Both the position numbers and the translations under genes were made by a program. Below the pieces are notes generated by a model. That model was not told the origin of the DNA and did not search any database. It worked only from the letters and a program-made list of their open reading frames with translations. A DNA stretch of 64,000 nucleotides from Telopea speciosissima (taxonomy: Eukaryota; Streptophyta; Magnoliopsida; Proteales; Proteaceae): NCBI RefSeq assembly GCF_018873765.1, contig NC_057925.1, positions 6,583,568-6,647,567 of the forward strand, in the 5' to 3' direction. This document shows positions 1 through 25,950 of the stretch, in pieces (position 1 is the first letter of the stretch; the number at the start of each line of letters is the position of its first letter).

Positions 1-9458
<9,458 letters not shown>

Positions 9459-10032
9459 CGCATGTTACTTAAGGTCGGTACCAATAAATCAACCTAGATT
9501 TTGCATCAGTATAACACATAACAAATAAGTAACTTTTCGGATTTGGAAGATCTGCAGAATAATGAATATATAAAACGTATGATTGATAGAATCATAGAAC
9601 CGTATGCTATGTTGGGAGAACACTTTGACAATAAGTTGACAATTGTCACAAAAGGTTCAACACTTCAGCAACAAATAAAAAGAGATAATAATGCGAAATA
9701 GAAGACTTCAAAGTGACCTTCAAGTTGCAGAATATGCAGTGAGAATGGGAATGTAAGACGAAGGGGAATTCGCAGGTGTACCTAGTACATAAACGTGACC
9801 TGCAAAGGTCGAATCCAGTCGGGACAAACGATTCGCGGCGGAAATTTGAAGTGGCGAGCAGAGAGGCTATGGAGCTTGAACTTGTTAGTGTTAACCAGGT
9901 AAAGTTGTAGAGATTCCGCAAAGGGAAACACCACAACGGCGCGAAACTATGTAACCCGCCAAACTTCGATTTTCGCAAAGGGAAAGACGAGTTGCGGGGG
10001 ATTTAGGTCTCCCAAGCAGTGCAAATACAAGG

Positions 10033-10200
10033 TTCAAAATCTCGGAATCGGTCTCGGGAGCGGTCAAGGGCGAAACCGATTCGATACCGATCCGGATAGG
10101 TACAAATCAGCCTGGATCGATCAAGAGACAAAACTGTAAAATCCATGTTTTATCGGATCGGTTAATGAATCGGTCAAAAAATATTTAAAATAAAATTTAA
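10033..10200. repeat. Decayed hAT-like repeat end
   Basis: Begins CAAGGTTCAAAATCTCGG and continues as a run of ATCGG/CCGAT words, as in many plant hAT MITEs. No matching right end was found, so it is probably truncated by the A-rich stretch at 10185-10210. Confidence 0.35.
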
Positions 10201-10221
10201 AAAAAAAACGATAATCATATG

Positions 10222-10846
10222 TACAGATGTAAACGAATATTCGAAAAATTCGTATTCGATCCATGTTCGTATCCGGTTAGGAGAATCCGAATCTGTTCGA
10301 AACTAATCGAATACAAATATGATAATCCCTCTATTCGATCGATTATTATCCGATTCGTTTAGCAATTCGACAGTAATAAAATATTTGAAATATATCTTCG
10401 TGTGTCTATCTATCATTTTAAGTTACTTCATTGGATTTTGTTATCTTATTTTTATAATTTTATAAGTTTAATGTGATTCTTTTTCTAGATTTTCTATTGG
10501 TTTACATATATTGTTTTATGCAATGTGATACATGGAATCACATATCTATGTGGGAAAATCAAAAACTAAGAAGAGTTGAAGAAAGGGTAATTGTTGAACT
10601 CTCAAGTCTCAATCCTAACCCTCATCATAAAAACAGTAAAGATGTCAACGGATAATCGAAAATTCGTAATTGATCCGCGTTCATATCCAATTAGGAGAAT
10701 CCGTATTAAAAAATTCACTATCCGAAAATTATTTGAATCCATCCGAAAACCGATATGATATTATCCGAATCCGTTCGAATATCATCGGATACGAATATGA
10801 TAATGCCACTATCTGATCGAATTCAATTCGTTTACGTACATCCTTA
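10222..10846. mobile_element. hAT-like MITE, possibly two fused copies
   Basis: The left end TACAGATGTAAACGAAT mirrors the right end, which in reverse complement is TAAGGATGTACGTAAACGAA. Flanks ATCATATG (10214-10221) and ATCATAGG (10847-10854) agree at 7 of 8 positions. The interior is rich in TTCGAAT/ATCCGAAT words. A second start-like sequence, TAAAGATGTCAACGGATAA, lies near 10637, so a copy may have landed inside or beside the first. Confidence 0.65.
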
Positions 10847-10879
10847 ATCATAGGGTCTTTCATGTTTTGAGAATAAATC

Positions 10880-11492
10880 ATCTGCACGTATGTACGTGCA
10901 GGTGGATGTACATGTGTGAGAGGCAACCACTTGTCCATTTTGTTTCCATAAATACCTATCCTCCCCTTGTAAATGGCAAAAAATAAGGGTGTCAATCTGC
11001 AACCGTAACCGTATACCGAAATCGAAATCGCCCGTGTAAAATCGTACAAAACAACACCATTGCAAAAATGGTACGGTACGGTATGGTCAAACGGTATTGA
11101 CCATGGTATGGTACGGTAACGGTTTTTACTGTCATACCGTCGGTATGTACTGAAACCGTACCATTTTCGTACCATATGCATACCATTTTTGTACCGTATA
11201 TATATCGTTTTTTAAAATCAAATTTATATCATTTTTGTACCATACATATACCATTTTCATACCGTATATATATCATTTTCATATTGTACCAAAAACGTAC
11301 CATAGCGGTACGGTTGCGGTATTGAAAATAGGGTTCTTAAATGGTATGATACGGTATCGATATTGGGTATTTATTTTTGATACCATATCAAAACCATACC
11401 ATATTATCGAAACCGTACCGTTTGACAAACCTAGCAAAAAGGGGACAAGTGGTTATCTCTCACATGTACATGCACCTGCATATACATGCAAA
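10880..11492. mobile_element. Foldback MITE split by a hAT-like insertion
   Basis: The left arm (about 10880-10983), with GTGCAGGTGGATGTACATG and AACCACTTGTCC, is the reverse complement of the right arm (about 11434-11492). Together the arms make a hairpin of some 50 base pairs. The element at 10984-11433 sits between them. Outer ends and target duplication are not defined. Confidence 0.6.
10984..11433. mobile_element. hAT-like MITE of the GGTGTCAA family, nested
   Basis: Ends TAAGGGTGTCAATC and (reverse complement) TAGGTTTGTCAAAC flank 450 bases made almost wholly of ACCGTA/ACGGTA and ATACCATTTT words. GCAAAAAA (10976-10983) and GCAAAAAG (11434-11441) agree at 7 of 8 positions. Several open frames cross it on the minus strand only because the repeat lacks stops; none is a gene. 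Confidence 0.75.
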
Positions 11493-12455
11493 GGAACTGG
11501 ATTTTGTGGTTAATCAGTGATATAAAATCAATTCAAACATATATGTGCCAGATTTGATATTTTGGTATAGTTTAGGGTTTAAGCAAAAGATTACTTAAAG
11601 CAATACACCCAGCATATAAAGTTTAGAATAAAGATTGTTGCCTCAGCTACTATTTATAGGAAATACTTCCTTGCTAAATCCATGTTTAGGATCATCTAAT
11701 AGAAACCCACAGTGCTTGGGTTGTTGTTGATTGCTACAGATCAGGAATTCATGTTTTGGTCAAAGTATCAAACGCGGGTGGCAATTTTGGTGTACGCTGA
11801 CAATTTTTTAATTTTAACTTTAAAACTTTCCAGTGAGGGAAACTGTAATAGGTGCAGTAGACTTTAAAATCCCTTACTACTACTTACTAGGGTTTAACTG
11901 CTCTTAAGGAAGACCGTCACGGCAGGCATGCCGATCTGTTAATGCGCTCTGTTTTCTCAATAGCCACGGAGCAGAGAGAAACTCAAGTTCAAATATCAAG
12001 AAAGCTTTAGCTGTTATTTGTTTACTCCTCTGTAATTGAGCGTGTGCGCATCGATGCTTGAAGTATTTCAAGTAGAAGCCCCGAAGGAGGAAGCCCAGTA
12101 GCCCACACGATCAAATGGTAAGCAACTGTCCTCTCTCTTTATCTTTTCCTTTTATAGGTGGTGGATGGGTGGGTTTTGTTGGTGTTGCTGAACGGTTGAT
12201 TCAATTTCCTGTTTTCGTGTGTATTTCCTGCCTGTTTTATGAATGGAAACCTCTACAATTATCAACCGCTGTGTGTTATTCATTTATTTATTTTTGTGCA
12301 GGACTATGAAATGCCCAGATGATCAAGAATTGGAGAACAAATTTACATAGATTAGTATCTCTGTCCCAGGCTCATATATATTTTCTACAGTTTGAGAACT
12401 AGTCCAGAGAGATTAGAGATTTTGATCATTCTTGTTTTTTTTAATATCCTTTGTT
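11493..12455 (+). promoter_or_regulatory. 5' flank and leader of the mTERF gene, with a leader intron
   Basis: The spacer between the diverging TRM5 and mTERF genes ends here. A likely intron in the untranslated leader runs from the donor GTAAGC at 12118 to the acceptor TTTTGTGCAG ending at 12301. The transcription start is not visible; a plausible leader begins between about 11940 and 12060. I can name no core promoter element with confidence. Confidence 0.4.
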
Positions 12456-14225
12456 ATGCTAAATCGATTACTCAATAAAACACTTCCTCGTTGGGCCGGA
12501 ATGTTTTCATTGAAATTGCATTACCCTTGGGTGTGTCCTTTTTTTCATGTGGAATCCTTGAATTTGCGGAAGAACCTATCTTTCACTTTGCAGAAAATTT
12601 ATTCTTCATACAGTATTAGAGCTGGGCACACTGAAACTGCAGCACGACTTTCCCGGGTTGCTCAAACTGAAGCACAAGATGTGCTCTTTGATTACCTCCA
12701 CTGTACTAGAAATTTTCACTTCACTGACGCTGAACACATTAGCAAGAACTCACCCACTTTCGTTTGTAATCTGGTATCCAAGGTCGATGATGGTCAAGAT
12801 ATTGCCCGATCGCTGTCTAGGTTCCTTCGCTTCCACCCGATTAATGAGTTTGAGCCATTTTTTGAGAGTTTAGGATTGTCACCATCTGAACTTTCGCCCC
12901 TTCTTCCACGTAACCTTATGTTTCTTAGTGATGATGAGATCATGCTTAAGAATTATCATGTTCTTTGCAATTATGGGATTCCTCGTAGTAAGATCGGTAA
13001 AATGTTCAAGGAAGGTGCAGAAATTTTCAGATATGATTTTGGGGTCTTGGCTTCAAAACTTCAAGCTTATGAAGAACTGGGTCTGAGTAAACCAACTGTT
13101 ATAAAGTTGGTAATTTGCTGCCCTAGATTTCTGATTGGGAGTGTGAATATGGATTTTTTTCAAGTTCTTGAAAAGTTGAAGGGTTTGGGAATGAAACAAG
13201 ATTGGATCAAAGGATATTTGTCAGATAACAGGACATATGATTGGAATAAAATGCTTGGCACGATGTGTTTTCTTGAAGAAGTGGGTTTTAACAGCAAGGA
13301 CATGGGAAAATTATTTAAAACTCATCCAGGGTTCTTGTTGGAAGGTTCGGGGAAGAAGATCTATATACTGGTTGGACTTTTGCTCAAGTTGGGCCTTGTA
13401 ATGAATGAGGTTTTGTTTTTGCTCAAACAGCACCCACGAATCCTAGCTGGGAATTTTGCAAGCAATTTGTGTGAAGCAGTTCATTTCATGTCAGAAATTG
13501 GGATAGAAACTGAAGACATTGGAAAGATTGTATCTACCAACACTCAGCTTCTGGGTTCATATTCTCTGTTGAAACCAAGAACTGTTTTGAAGAAATTAAA
13601 AATCAACCCAGATAAGTTGTGCGAGATCATAAAGGATGACCCACAAAAGCTGATCAGTCTAGCTTCGCAGTCAAAGATTAGCAGCATTGAAGAGGTACCT
13701 GGTTTGGACAGACGGCATAAGGTAGCTGTTGATGATGGAAGGCATCTTCTTGAGAAAACAACATTCTTGGTGAGATTGGGGTTTATTGAGAACTCAGATG
13801 AGATGCTCAAGGCTCTGAAACAGTTCCGTGGTAGAGGGGATCAGCTTCAGGAGAGATTTGACTGCCTTGTAAATTCTGGGTTGGACTGCCATGATGTCTC
13901 TAACATGATTAAAGTGGCACCATCAGTGCTGAACCAGACCAAGGACGTGATTGAGAAGAAGATCGACTATCTAGTGAATTGTCTGGGTTACCCCCTGGAA
14001 TCAGTTGTATCATTTCCTTCATACTTATGCTATGATATAGAGAGGATCAGACTGAGGTTTTCAATGTATATATGGCTAAGGGAAAGAGGTGCAGCAAAGC
14101 CCATGTTTGCCTTGAGTACAATTCTTGCATGTTCAGATGCAAGATTTGTAAGATACTTTGTAACTCGCCACCCAGAAGGTCCAAACGAATGGGAAAGGTT
14201 GAAGAAATCTATGTCATCAAGCTAG
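12456..14225 (+). CDS. mTERF18: Mitochondrial transcription termination factor (mTERF) family protein, mTERF18/SHOT1-like
   Basis: An intronless frame of 589 residues starting MLNRLLNKTLPRWAGMF. The open frame extends a few codons upstream only through non-ATG codons, so the ATG at 12456 is the start. The first 60 or so residues are basic and hydrophobic with few acidic residues, as in a mitochondrial targeting peptide. From about residue 120 to 550 come repeated helical units of about 30-35 residues with the mTERF pattern of leucines and prolines (for example LGLSPSELSPLLPRN, LSKPTVIKLVICCPRFLIG, FKTHPGFLLEGS, LLKQHPRILAGN, NMIKVAPSVLNQ). The family binds organellar nucleic acid. The Arabidopsis relative SHOT1 affects heat tolerance through mitochondria; sharing that role is inference. 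Length is close to the Arabidopsis protein. Confidence 0.87.
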   Translation: MLNRLLNKTLPRWAGMFSLKLHYPWVCPFFHVESLNLRKNLSFTLQKIYSSYSIRAGHTETAARLSRVAQTEAQDVLFDYLHCTRNFHFTDAEHISKNSPTFVCNLVSKVDDGQDIARSLSRFLRFHPINEFEPFFESLGLSPSELSPLLPRNLMFLSDDEIMLKNYHVLCNYGIPRSKIGKMFKEGAEIFRYDFGVLASKLQAYEELGLSKPTVIKLVICCPRFLIGSVNMDFFQVLEKLKGLGMKQDWIKGYLSDNRTYDWNKMLGTMCFLEEVGFNSKDMGKLFKTHPGFLLEGSGKKIYILVGLLLKLGLVMNEVLFLLKQHPRILAGNFASNLCEAVHFMSEIGIETEDIGKIVSTNTQLLGSYSLLKPRTVLKKLKINPDKLCEIIKDDPQKLISLASQSKISSIEEVPGLDRRHKVAVDDGRHLLEKTTFLVRLGFIENSDEMLKALKQFRGRGDQLQERFDCLVNSGLDCHDVSNMIKVAPSVLNQTKDVIEKKIDYLVNCLGYPLESVVSFPSYLCYDIERIRLRFSMYIWLRERGAAKPMFALSTILACSDARFVRYFVTRHPEGPNEWERLKKSMSSS

Positions 14226-17200
14226 GTTCTAATTATCTTATTTATATATAAAAGAGTGTATTGCTGTTATATTGGGCTAATATATATATTTTTTATCGCT
14301 AACATGTCATTTGGCGTTTCTTAATTGATTCTATTTATGATTTGTTCATTACATCTTTGTTTTCTTTCAATCTTATTTGTTCATCTGCATAACCATCAGT
14401 TTTAGGTCCAGTATTAAAAAGTTGAAACACCACTGGGGAATGGACTGGACATCATCTCCTCATAAGTTAGTTTCTTCAAGATAGTGGGGGCAAATTAAGG
14501 CCAATTTGGATGTGCATTTGTAATGGAACAGAACTTTGGGGAATGAATATGAATTGAAAGTAAATGGCATACTATGTACTCATTAACCCATAACAGCGGC
14601 TCAAAGAGTAAACTACAAGGTCACTGTGACAAATTCTAATACTAGCCTATACCAACAAATAGACTTTATCTGGACTTTTCAGTTTTTTTCTTGATAATAT
14701 AGTGGCCATCGATTCACACAGATATGGTTGCAAGTTCCTATCCTGTCCTTTTTCCATTAAATTACTGAGGCTGGGATATGTCCAGTCCTGTTTCCATGTG
14801 GAGTTTTTTTTATTAGTTAGCCTAGTTTTTAGGAAGTTTATATCCTGCGGCTGGAAGGGATTGCCTTGATAGTTTAGATTGTTTCTTTCTTTTTTTTTTT
14901 TTCAATTATTAAGTGTCCTATTTAGTTAAGGGAACCTCCAAATCAGCCTATGATTATAGGAGGATTTCGTAGTTTATTTCTGTATATTCACTCCCTTTTC
15001 GTTTTAGTTTCTTCCTGTTTTCAGTATTTATAAAGCATTGTAGGCCTATGGCCACCCCCATGACTTGATTGGATTGAATTGCATAAATTTAGTTTATTTT
15101 GAGTTGGGATTATTGTCTATTCTCTCTCCTCTCTCCCTCCTAACAAGTTGGGTTTTCTCTCTTATCTCTCCCTACGACCTGTTCTTCTCCTCTCCCTACA
15201 GCATGTTTTCTCTCCTCTCTATTCTCTCTTACCTGCAGCACCATCATTAACGGTATTCAGATCTGTTTCCAGGCATCATTGGGCCTGTGAGCAGGTTGGA
15301 ACCTGGTATTCTCTAACAGGGAACCGTTGGATGCTAGTCTGCATCATCGGACAAAAAAAAAAGATGATACTTGGCTGTGAAAGCCCCACCATACTGTTCC
15401 CAATATCAGATCCTGATTATTTCTGGCAACCAGTAGTTGGGGAGTGTTTGGAATGGTATATTCTTCACTTCTCCCTTGGTTGACCTGTCAAATTAGTTTT
15501 TCCTTTTTCCTCCTTTAATGGCAGTTAGTAATTGGTGTATTCTGGGCTTTGTCTAGGCATGGTGTGGGTCTGAATTCATGTGATTGAACGACACTGTCAG
15601 TATTAGAGACGCTTCAATGATAGCCCAAGGAGGATTCTTCTGGTCTATTTGGGTCCTGTTGGTGAGGATTATTCTGTTGATCAGAGCTCATTCTCTTGTG
15701 TATGGTCTTGGATTGCCAATGTAGTTGGAGTAGCGGCAGTTGGTGGAGGAAGATCCTTCATCTGTAATCACATGTTATTTTCTAGTGGAGGACTTTGACC
15801 ATTTACTTCTTTAGAGATATTCTCTCTTCTCTGATCAGGACATCTCATTCCATCGAACATCCATAAAAAAACTCTTAAGTACTAAAGTTCCATGTGCTCC
15901 TAGGACCAAGGTGTGAATCTATGATTTTCTTTTTCAGGTTCCATTTTTGGTGAATCCTTTCTCTTGTACTTCTGTTCTTCTCCTTTGTTATTTCTGTTTT
16001 CTACCCCATGCCTTATTTTCTTCACCTTCCTTTTCAACCACCTAGCGCTTTTTCCTTTCTAAGCCCTAAACCCTAACCTATCAATTGCAGAACCATAATT
16101 CTCCTTTTAGCTTTCTTATACTAGACTCTCCACTAAAAACCCACTTTTGGACCTGGTTCTTTAATTTTCTGGGTTGTAGCGCTTCCAGTCGAAGGTATTT
16201 CAACTAACCTGTAATTACCCTGTTTATTAAAGTTAAACCACACTTTCCTTCTGTCATAGCTTTTTGGGCTTCCAGCACATTCTCCCCATGAGTCAGCCCT
16301 GTAAGTCTGATCTTCTGGGCTTTGTTTTGTCACTTTGGGAGTTGCAAATATACAAAATATAGCTGTTGTGGAAATACAGATTTGATGTTGAACATTTACA
16401 TGAATTCTCTTCAGTGTGATTATCTGTCAAAGGCATATCTGAGATGAAGCTATTGAATCACTTGCATGTCCAAACTCTGGTTCAAGATGGAAGTTTTTGG
16501 AAGTTATATTCGCCCGGGTCTTACAATGCATTTGGGAGGATTTGATGATGTCAATATTCTCTAGGATCATGAGGGCAATAGGGTGTGTAGATAGATTCCT
16601 AAATGGGCAAATAATATGTTCTTTTCCCATTGCCCTCCCCAAATGGATAGGAGTTACTTAAACTGGTTGTATTTGATTTAGTTTAATATACATGTTCTGC
16701 AGTCGGCCCTTCCACTTTGGGTGGATCTACAGCGTCTTCGTCATGGGTACAGGTTGATTGCTTGGAGAATCATTCTTCAATGTGTTTGTGTCCTCCCATG
16801 CCCATATGGAGAATCAGACTTCTTCATTAGTCATGCCTATAAACTGGCTTTTGGAAGGATCAGTAGCTTCTTGAGAAGGAGATTCAAAATTCTTAATACT
16901 GTAGGAGTTGTTGATGGTTGAAAAATCCACAAAGGAACAGATACAGCATATGGGTTGAAAGGAGCTATTATTATGCTACAATCTTATGACTAGATAACTA
17001 CCTATCTGTATTAGAGATTCCAAGAGCAGGTTTTTGTTTACTGTCAATGTGGTATTGGAGATATGTCAACCAATCCAGAGGTTCTTTCATCATGAGAGAT
17101 CAATGGTCAGTGATGAGCTGTGAGCCTTTGTGGTGCCCTGGGCAGCCTGTGGACACAGGTTGATGGTTTGTGATCCACTGAATCCTGAAGGCTCAGTTTG

Positions 17201-18626
17201 TTTATAGAAGGACATTATTTGACTGAAATAATATAAAATTTTGGATTGCAGACTAGCTTGAGTCCATCTCTGGCAAATATGTTTCCAGGTATTGATTTCT
17301 GGTCATATTCTGTACTGTGATTGTAGAGGTTTCCATTTTATTCTCTTCAAGGATAATTCAGGGAGACACTAGAGAATATTGTTATTTGTGACTGCAATTT
17401 TCATATAATATATTAAGGACCCCTGCATGGTTAACTAATAAGATGAAATCAATTGTTTAATTTTGAGGAAGGTCTGTCAATACATACAATTTAAGAACTT
17501 AAATGAGTTTGTTAGAATCATTGAGCAAGGATGATGAATAAATAACAAGTACTCTTTACATTTCAAGTATTTGAGGAATGAATAGAGGTTGCTGAAATTT
17601 ATAGAGTATCTGAAAATTTCTGCTAGAAATGACCCCCTCTCCTCCCAGGCAAGAGAGAGAGAGAGAGAGAGAGAGGCAGTGTATGAACAGACCCTGTCAG
17701 CTCAGTAAATTGTTATGTTCAGGGATGAGCTTGGCTGAACATGTAAGTTAGCAGGAGCAAATCAAGTTGGAAGGCTAGTAGATGATATTGATTTCATTGA
17801 GCAAATCAAGCTTTAGGCCTGTTTTGCTTCTGGTTGGGCTTGGCTAAACATGTAAGTTAGCAGTTAAGATGTTTAATTTTAATGAGCAAATCAAGCTGAA
17901 GGTAAGTTAGCAGGTAGATGATATTGATCTCAATGAGCAAATCAAGCTAAAGCCCTTAACATCTCGCCATTATAACCTCTACTTTAAAAGCTTTCCAACT
18001 TTGGATTTCCAGTCTGCCATGGATAGTGTGGCTTGTGATGGGTTTAGGTCGCACTATGGCCAGAATTTGCCCCATTAACCTACTTTGAACCTGCCATTCC
18101 TCATTTATGTTCTAATTATACAGGAAATCATTACTGTTTCTAATATGGATTCTGAAATTTGACATATGGCTAATGCAGATTCTGTTTTCTTATTCAACAG
18201 TCAAAGTGGACACATCATTTGTCCATGTGGCAGAATAGATAGCTTGTAACATTCGGAAAATAATAGACCCTTGTGACAATGATAATTCATCATTTTCTTT
18301 TTCAAAATGTGAGTTTGTTTTTTATCTGGAATTGACCCGATACGGGCTGATACCACCTATATGTATTGATATTGGTAGCAATCGATACCGGCTGGACCCT
18401 TAGATCTTCTACTCACTTATTTATCTGGTGGTAAAACATTATATTGGAAAAATTAGAACTATAAGGAAGTACAATGGTGTGAATAGATATATATTGGAAG
18501 ATATGTGTACATATGAGAGAAAATTGGACAAGATTAACAAAGGAGGAATTTTTCATAATTCCCTCACTTATAATTAATAATAATTAGTTGATCTTCCAGT
18601 TTTAAAACATATTTTCTCTGTGTTAA
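14226..18626. other. Gene-free stretch of decayed repeats
   Basis: The first few hundred bases should be the mTERF 3' untranslated region. Beyond that, about 14640-15860 has LTR-like features (a TATTTATAA word and CT-rich leader-like sequence), but no matching partner or primer site, so I do not call an element. About 16690-17350 looks like a much decayed L1-type LINE tail. A run of AG dinucleotides lies near 17651-17676. Imperfect direct repeats containing TGTAAGTTAGCAG and GAGCAAATCAAGCT lie at about 17710-17960. Confidence 0.4.
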
Positions 18627-19560
18627 GGGTGTCAATTTAGAATGAGAGCCGAAAACTAAAATCGAAATGGCTGTTTAAAATTCAATTGATTTTTTTTGGT
18701 TCGGTTTTGATTTTGAAAAAAAAATCTCTTTTGATTCAATTTTGATTTTTAGACTAAAAACTGTCGATTTTGATAAATCGAATAAAGTGTAATTCACATA
18801 AATCAAAACCAAACCAAATCTTAATCATACTAAACCCTGCAATCATATGTCTTTGTTGAGTTATGTGAAATTACCTACAACAAATTTCTTTGTTGAATTG
18901 TGAAAAAAAGATTAAAATGTTTTAAATTTGACATTGTGGGACCGTATCTTATTTTATTTGTTTCAATAGGTTATTTTCACTTAACCTGTTGAAACTTTTT
19001 GCTGGTATTGGGTGGGTTTGTCGCAACTCAGATTCAACTTTCCTTTGTGGCTTCGCTCATGGAGTTGGCTGGAATTATGCACTAGGAGCTGAAGCGCTTG
19101 CGGCCAGGTTTGCCCTGCATACTGTAATCTCCCTCAATTTCAAGAAGGTCATTATCGAGAGCAATAACCTACTGCTAGTTCGTCTCTTAAACAGTTCTTC
19201 AATTGCAACTCCTTAGAGGATCGCCCCTATCTTGAATGACTGTTTCAAGGTGTTCCATCTTTTCGAGGATATTAGATTTTCTCATGTCCTTAGGGAAGCC
19301 AATGTTGTGGCTGATTCCCTTGCATCGCTGACCGCTTCTTCACAAGTCTGTCACTATTGGTTTTCTTCTCCCCTCCCTTTATTTCCTTTTTGCTGTACGC
19401 TGACTCTATTGGAACTTTATTCCTTCGTCAATAAATATCTTATTAAAAAAAAAAAAATTGATTATTTCCACAAATTTGAATGTGTACCGAATCGAAAAAT
19501 TGAATAAAATCGAACCAAGTTTTGTTTTGGTGTCGATTTGTACATATTGTATCTTGGACC
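18627..19560. mobile_element. Decayed hAT-like repeat carrying a LINE insertion
   Basis: Starts TAAGGGTGTCAATTTAG, the same end as the elements at 10984 and 62786, then runs through AATCGA/GATTTT words to about 18830. Similar wording (ACCGAATCGAAAAATTG) resumes after the LINE at about 19480-19520. A matching right end was not found, so the limit is approximate. Confidence 0.5.
18981..19461 (+). mobile_element. 5'-truncated L1-type LINE, RNase H tail with poly(A)
   Basis: Two frames give the plant L1 RNase H domain: GWNYALGAEALAARFALHT and KVIIESNNLLLVRLL, then, after an internal TAG, RFSHVLREANVVADSLA. An A-rich tail ends at 19457. TTATTTTCAC (18971-18980) and TTATTTCCAC (19462-19471) bracket it, a 10-bp target duplication with one mismatch. 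The piece is the usual short dead 3' end left by LINE insertion. Confidence 0.85.
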
Positions 19561-19783
19561 GAACTGTTTTTATCGGCCCTGCATACCAAACACAGCTTCA
19601 AGAGTCAAGACTGTCCGTGTTTTGGTTATTGAGGGTATTTATGGTATTTCGATTGGAATCATTTCAAATACAGTGTAGCAGACACGAGACCTACATTTAG
19701 CCCGGGTCGGAATCGGATTCTGTTTTTCTTCTATTCCTGTGCTGCATGCAACACATCGGCATCGGAGAGGGGAAGAACCAACA

Positions 19784-25950
<6,167 letters not shown>

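Noticed and set aside
10729-11181. A 150-codon open frame on the minus strand
   Set aside because: It lies across hAT-like MITEs, and its tyrosine/arginine-rich text comes from ACCGTA-type repeats that happen to lack stops. The overlapping frames are equally open.
12432-12455. Upstream extension of the mTERF protein
   Set aside because: The open frame continues upstream only through non-ATG codons; the first ATG in frame is at 12456.
13544-13810. An 88-codon frame antisense to the mTERF gene
   Set aside because: Antisense shadow of a well-supported coding exon.
14640-15860. An LTR retrotransposon
   Set aside because: A TATA-like word and CT-rich leader resemble an LTR, but there is no partner repeat, primer site or purine tract.
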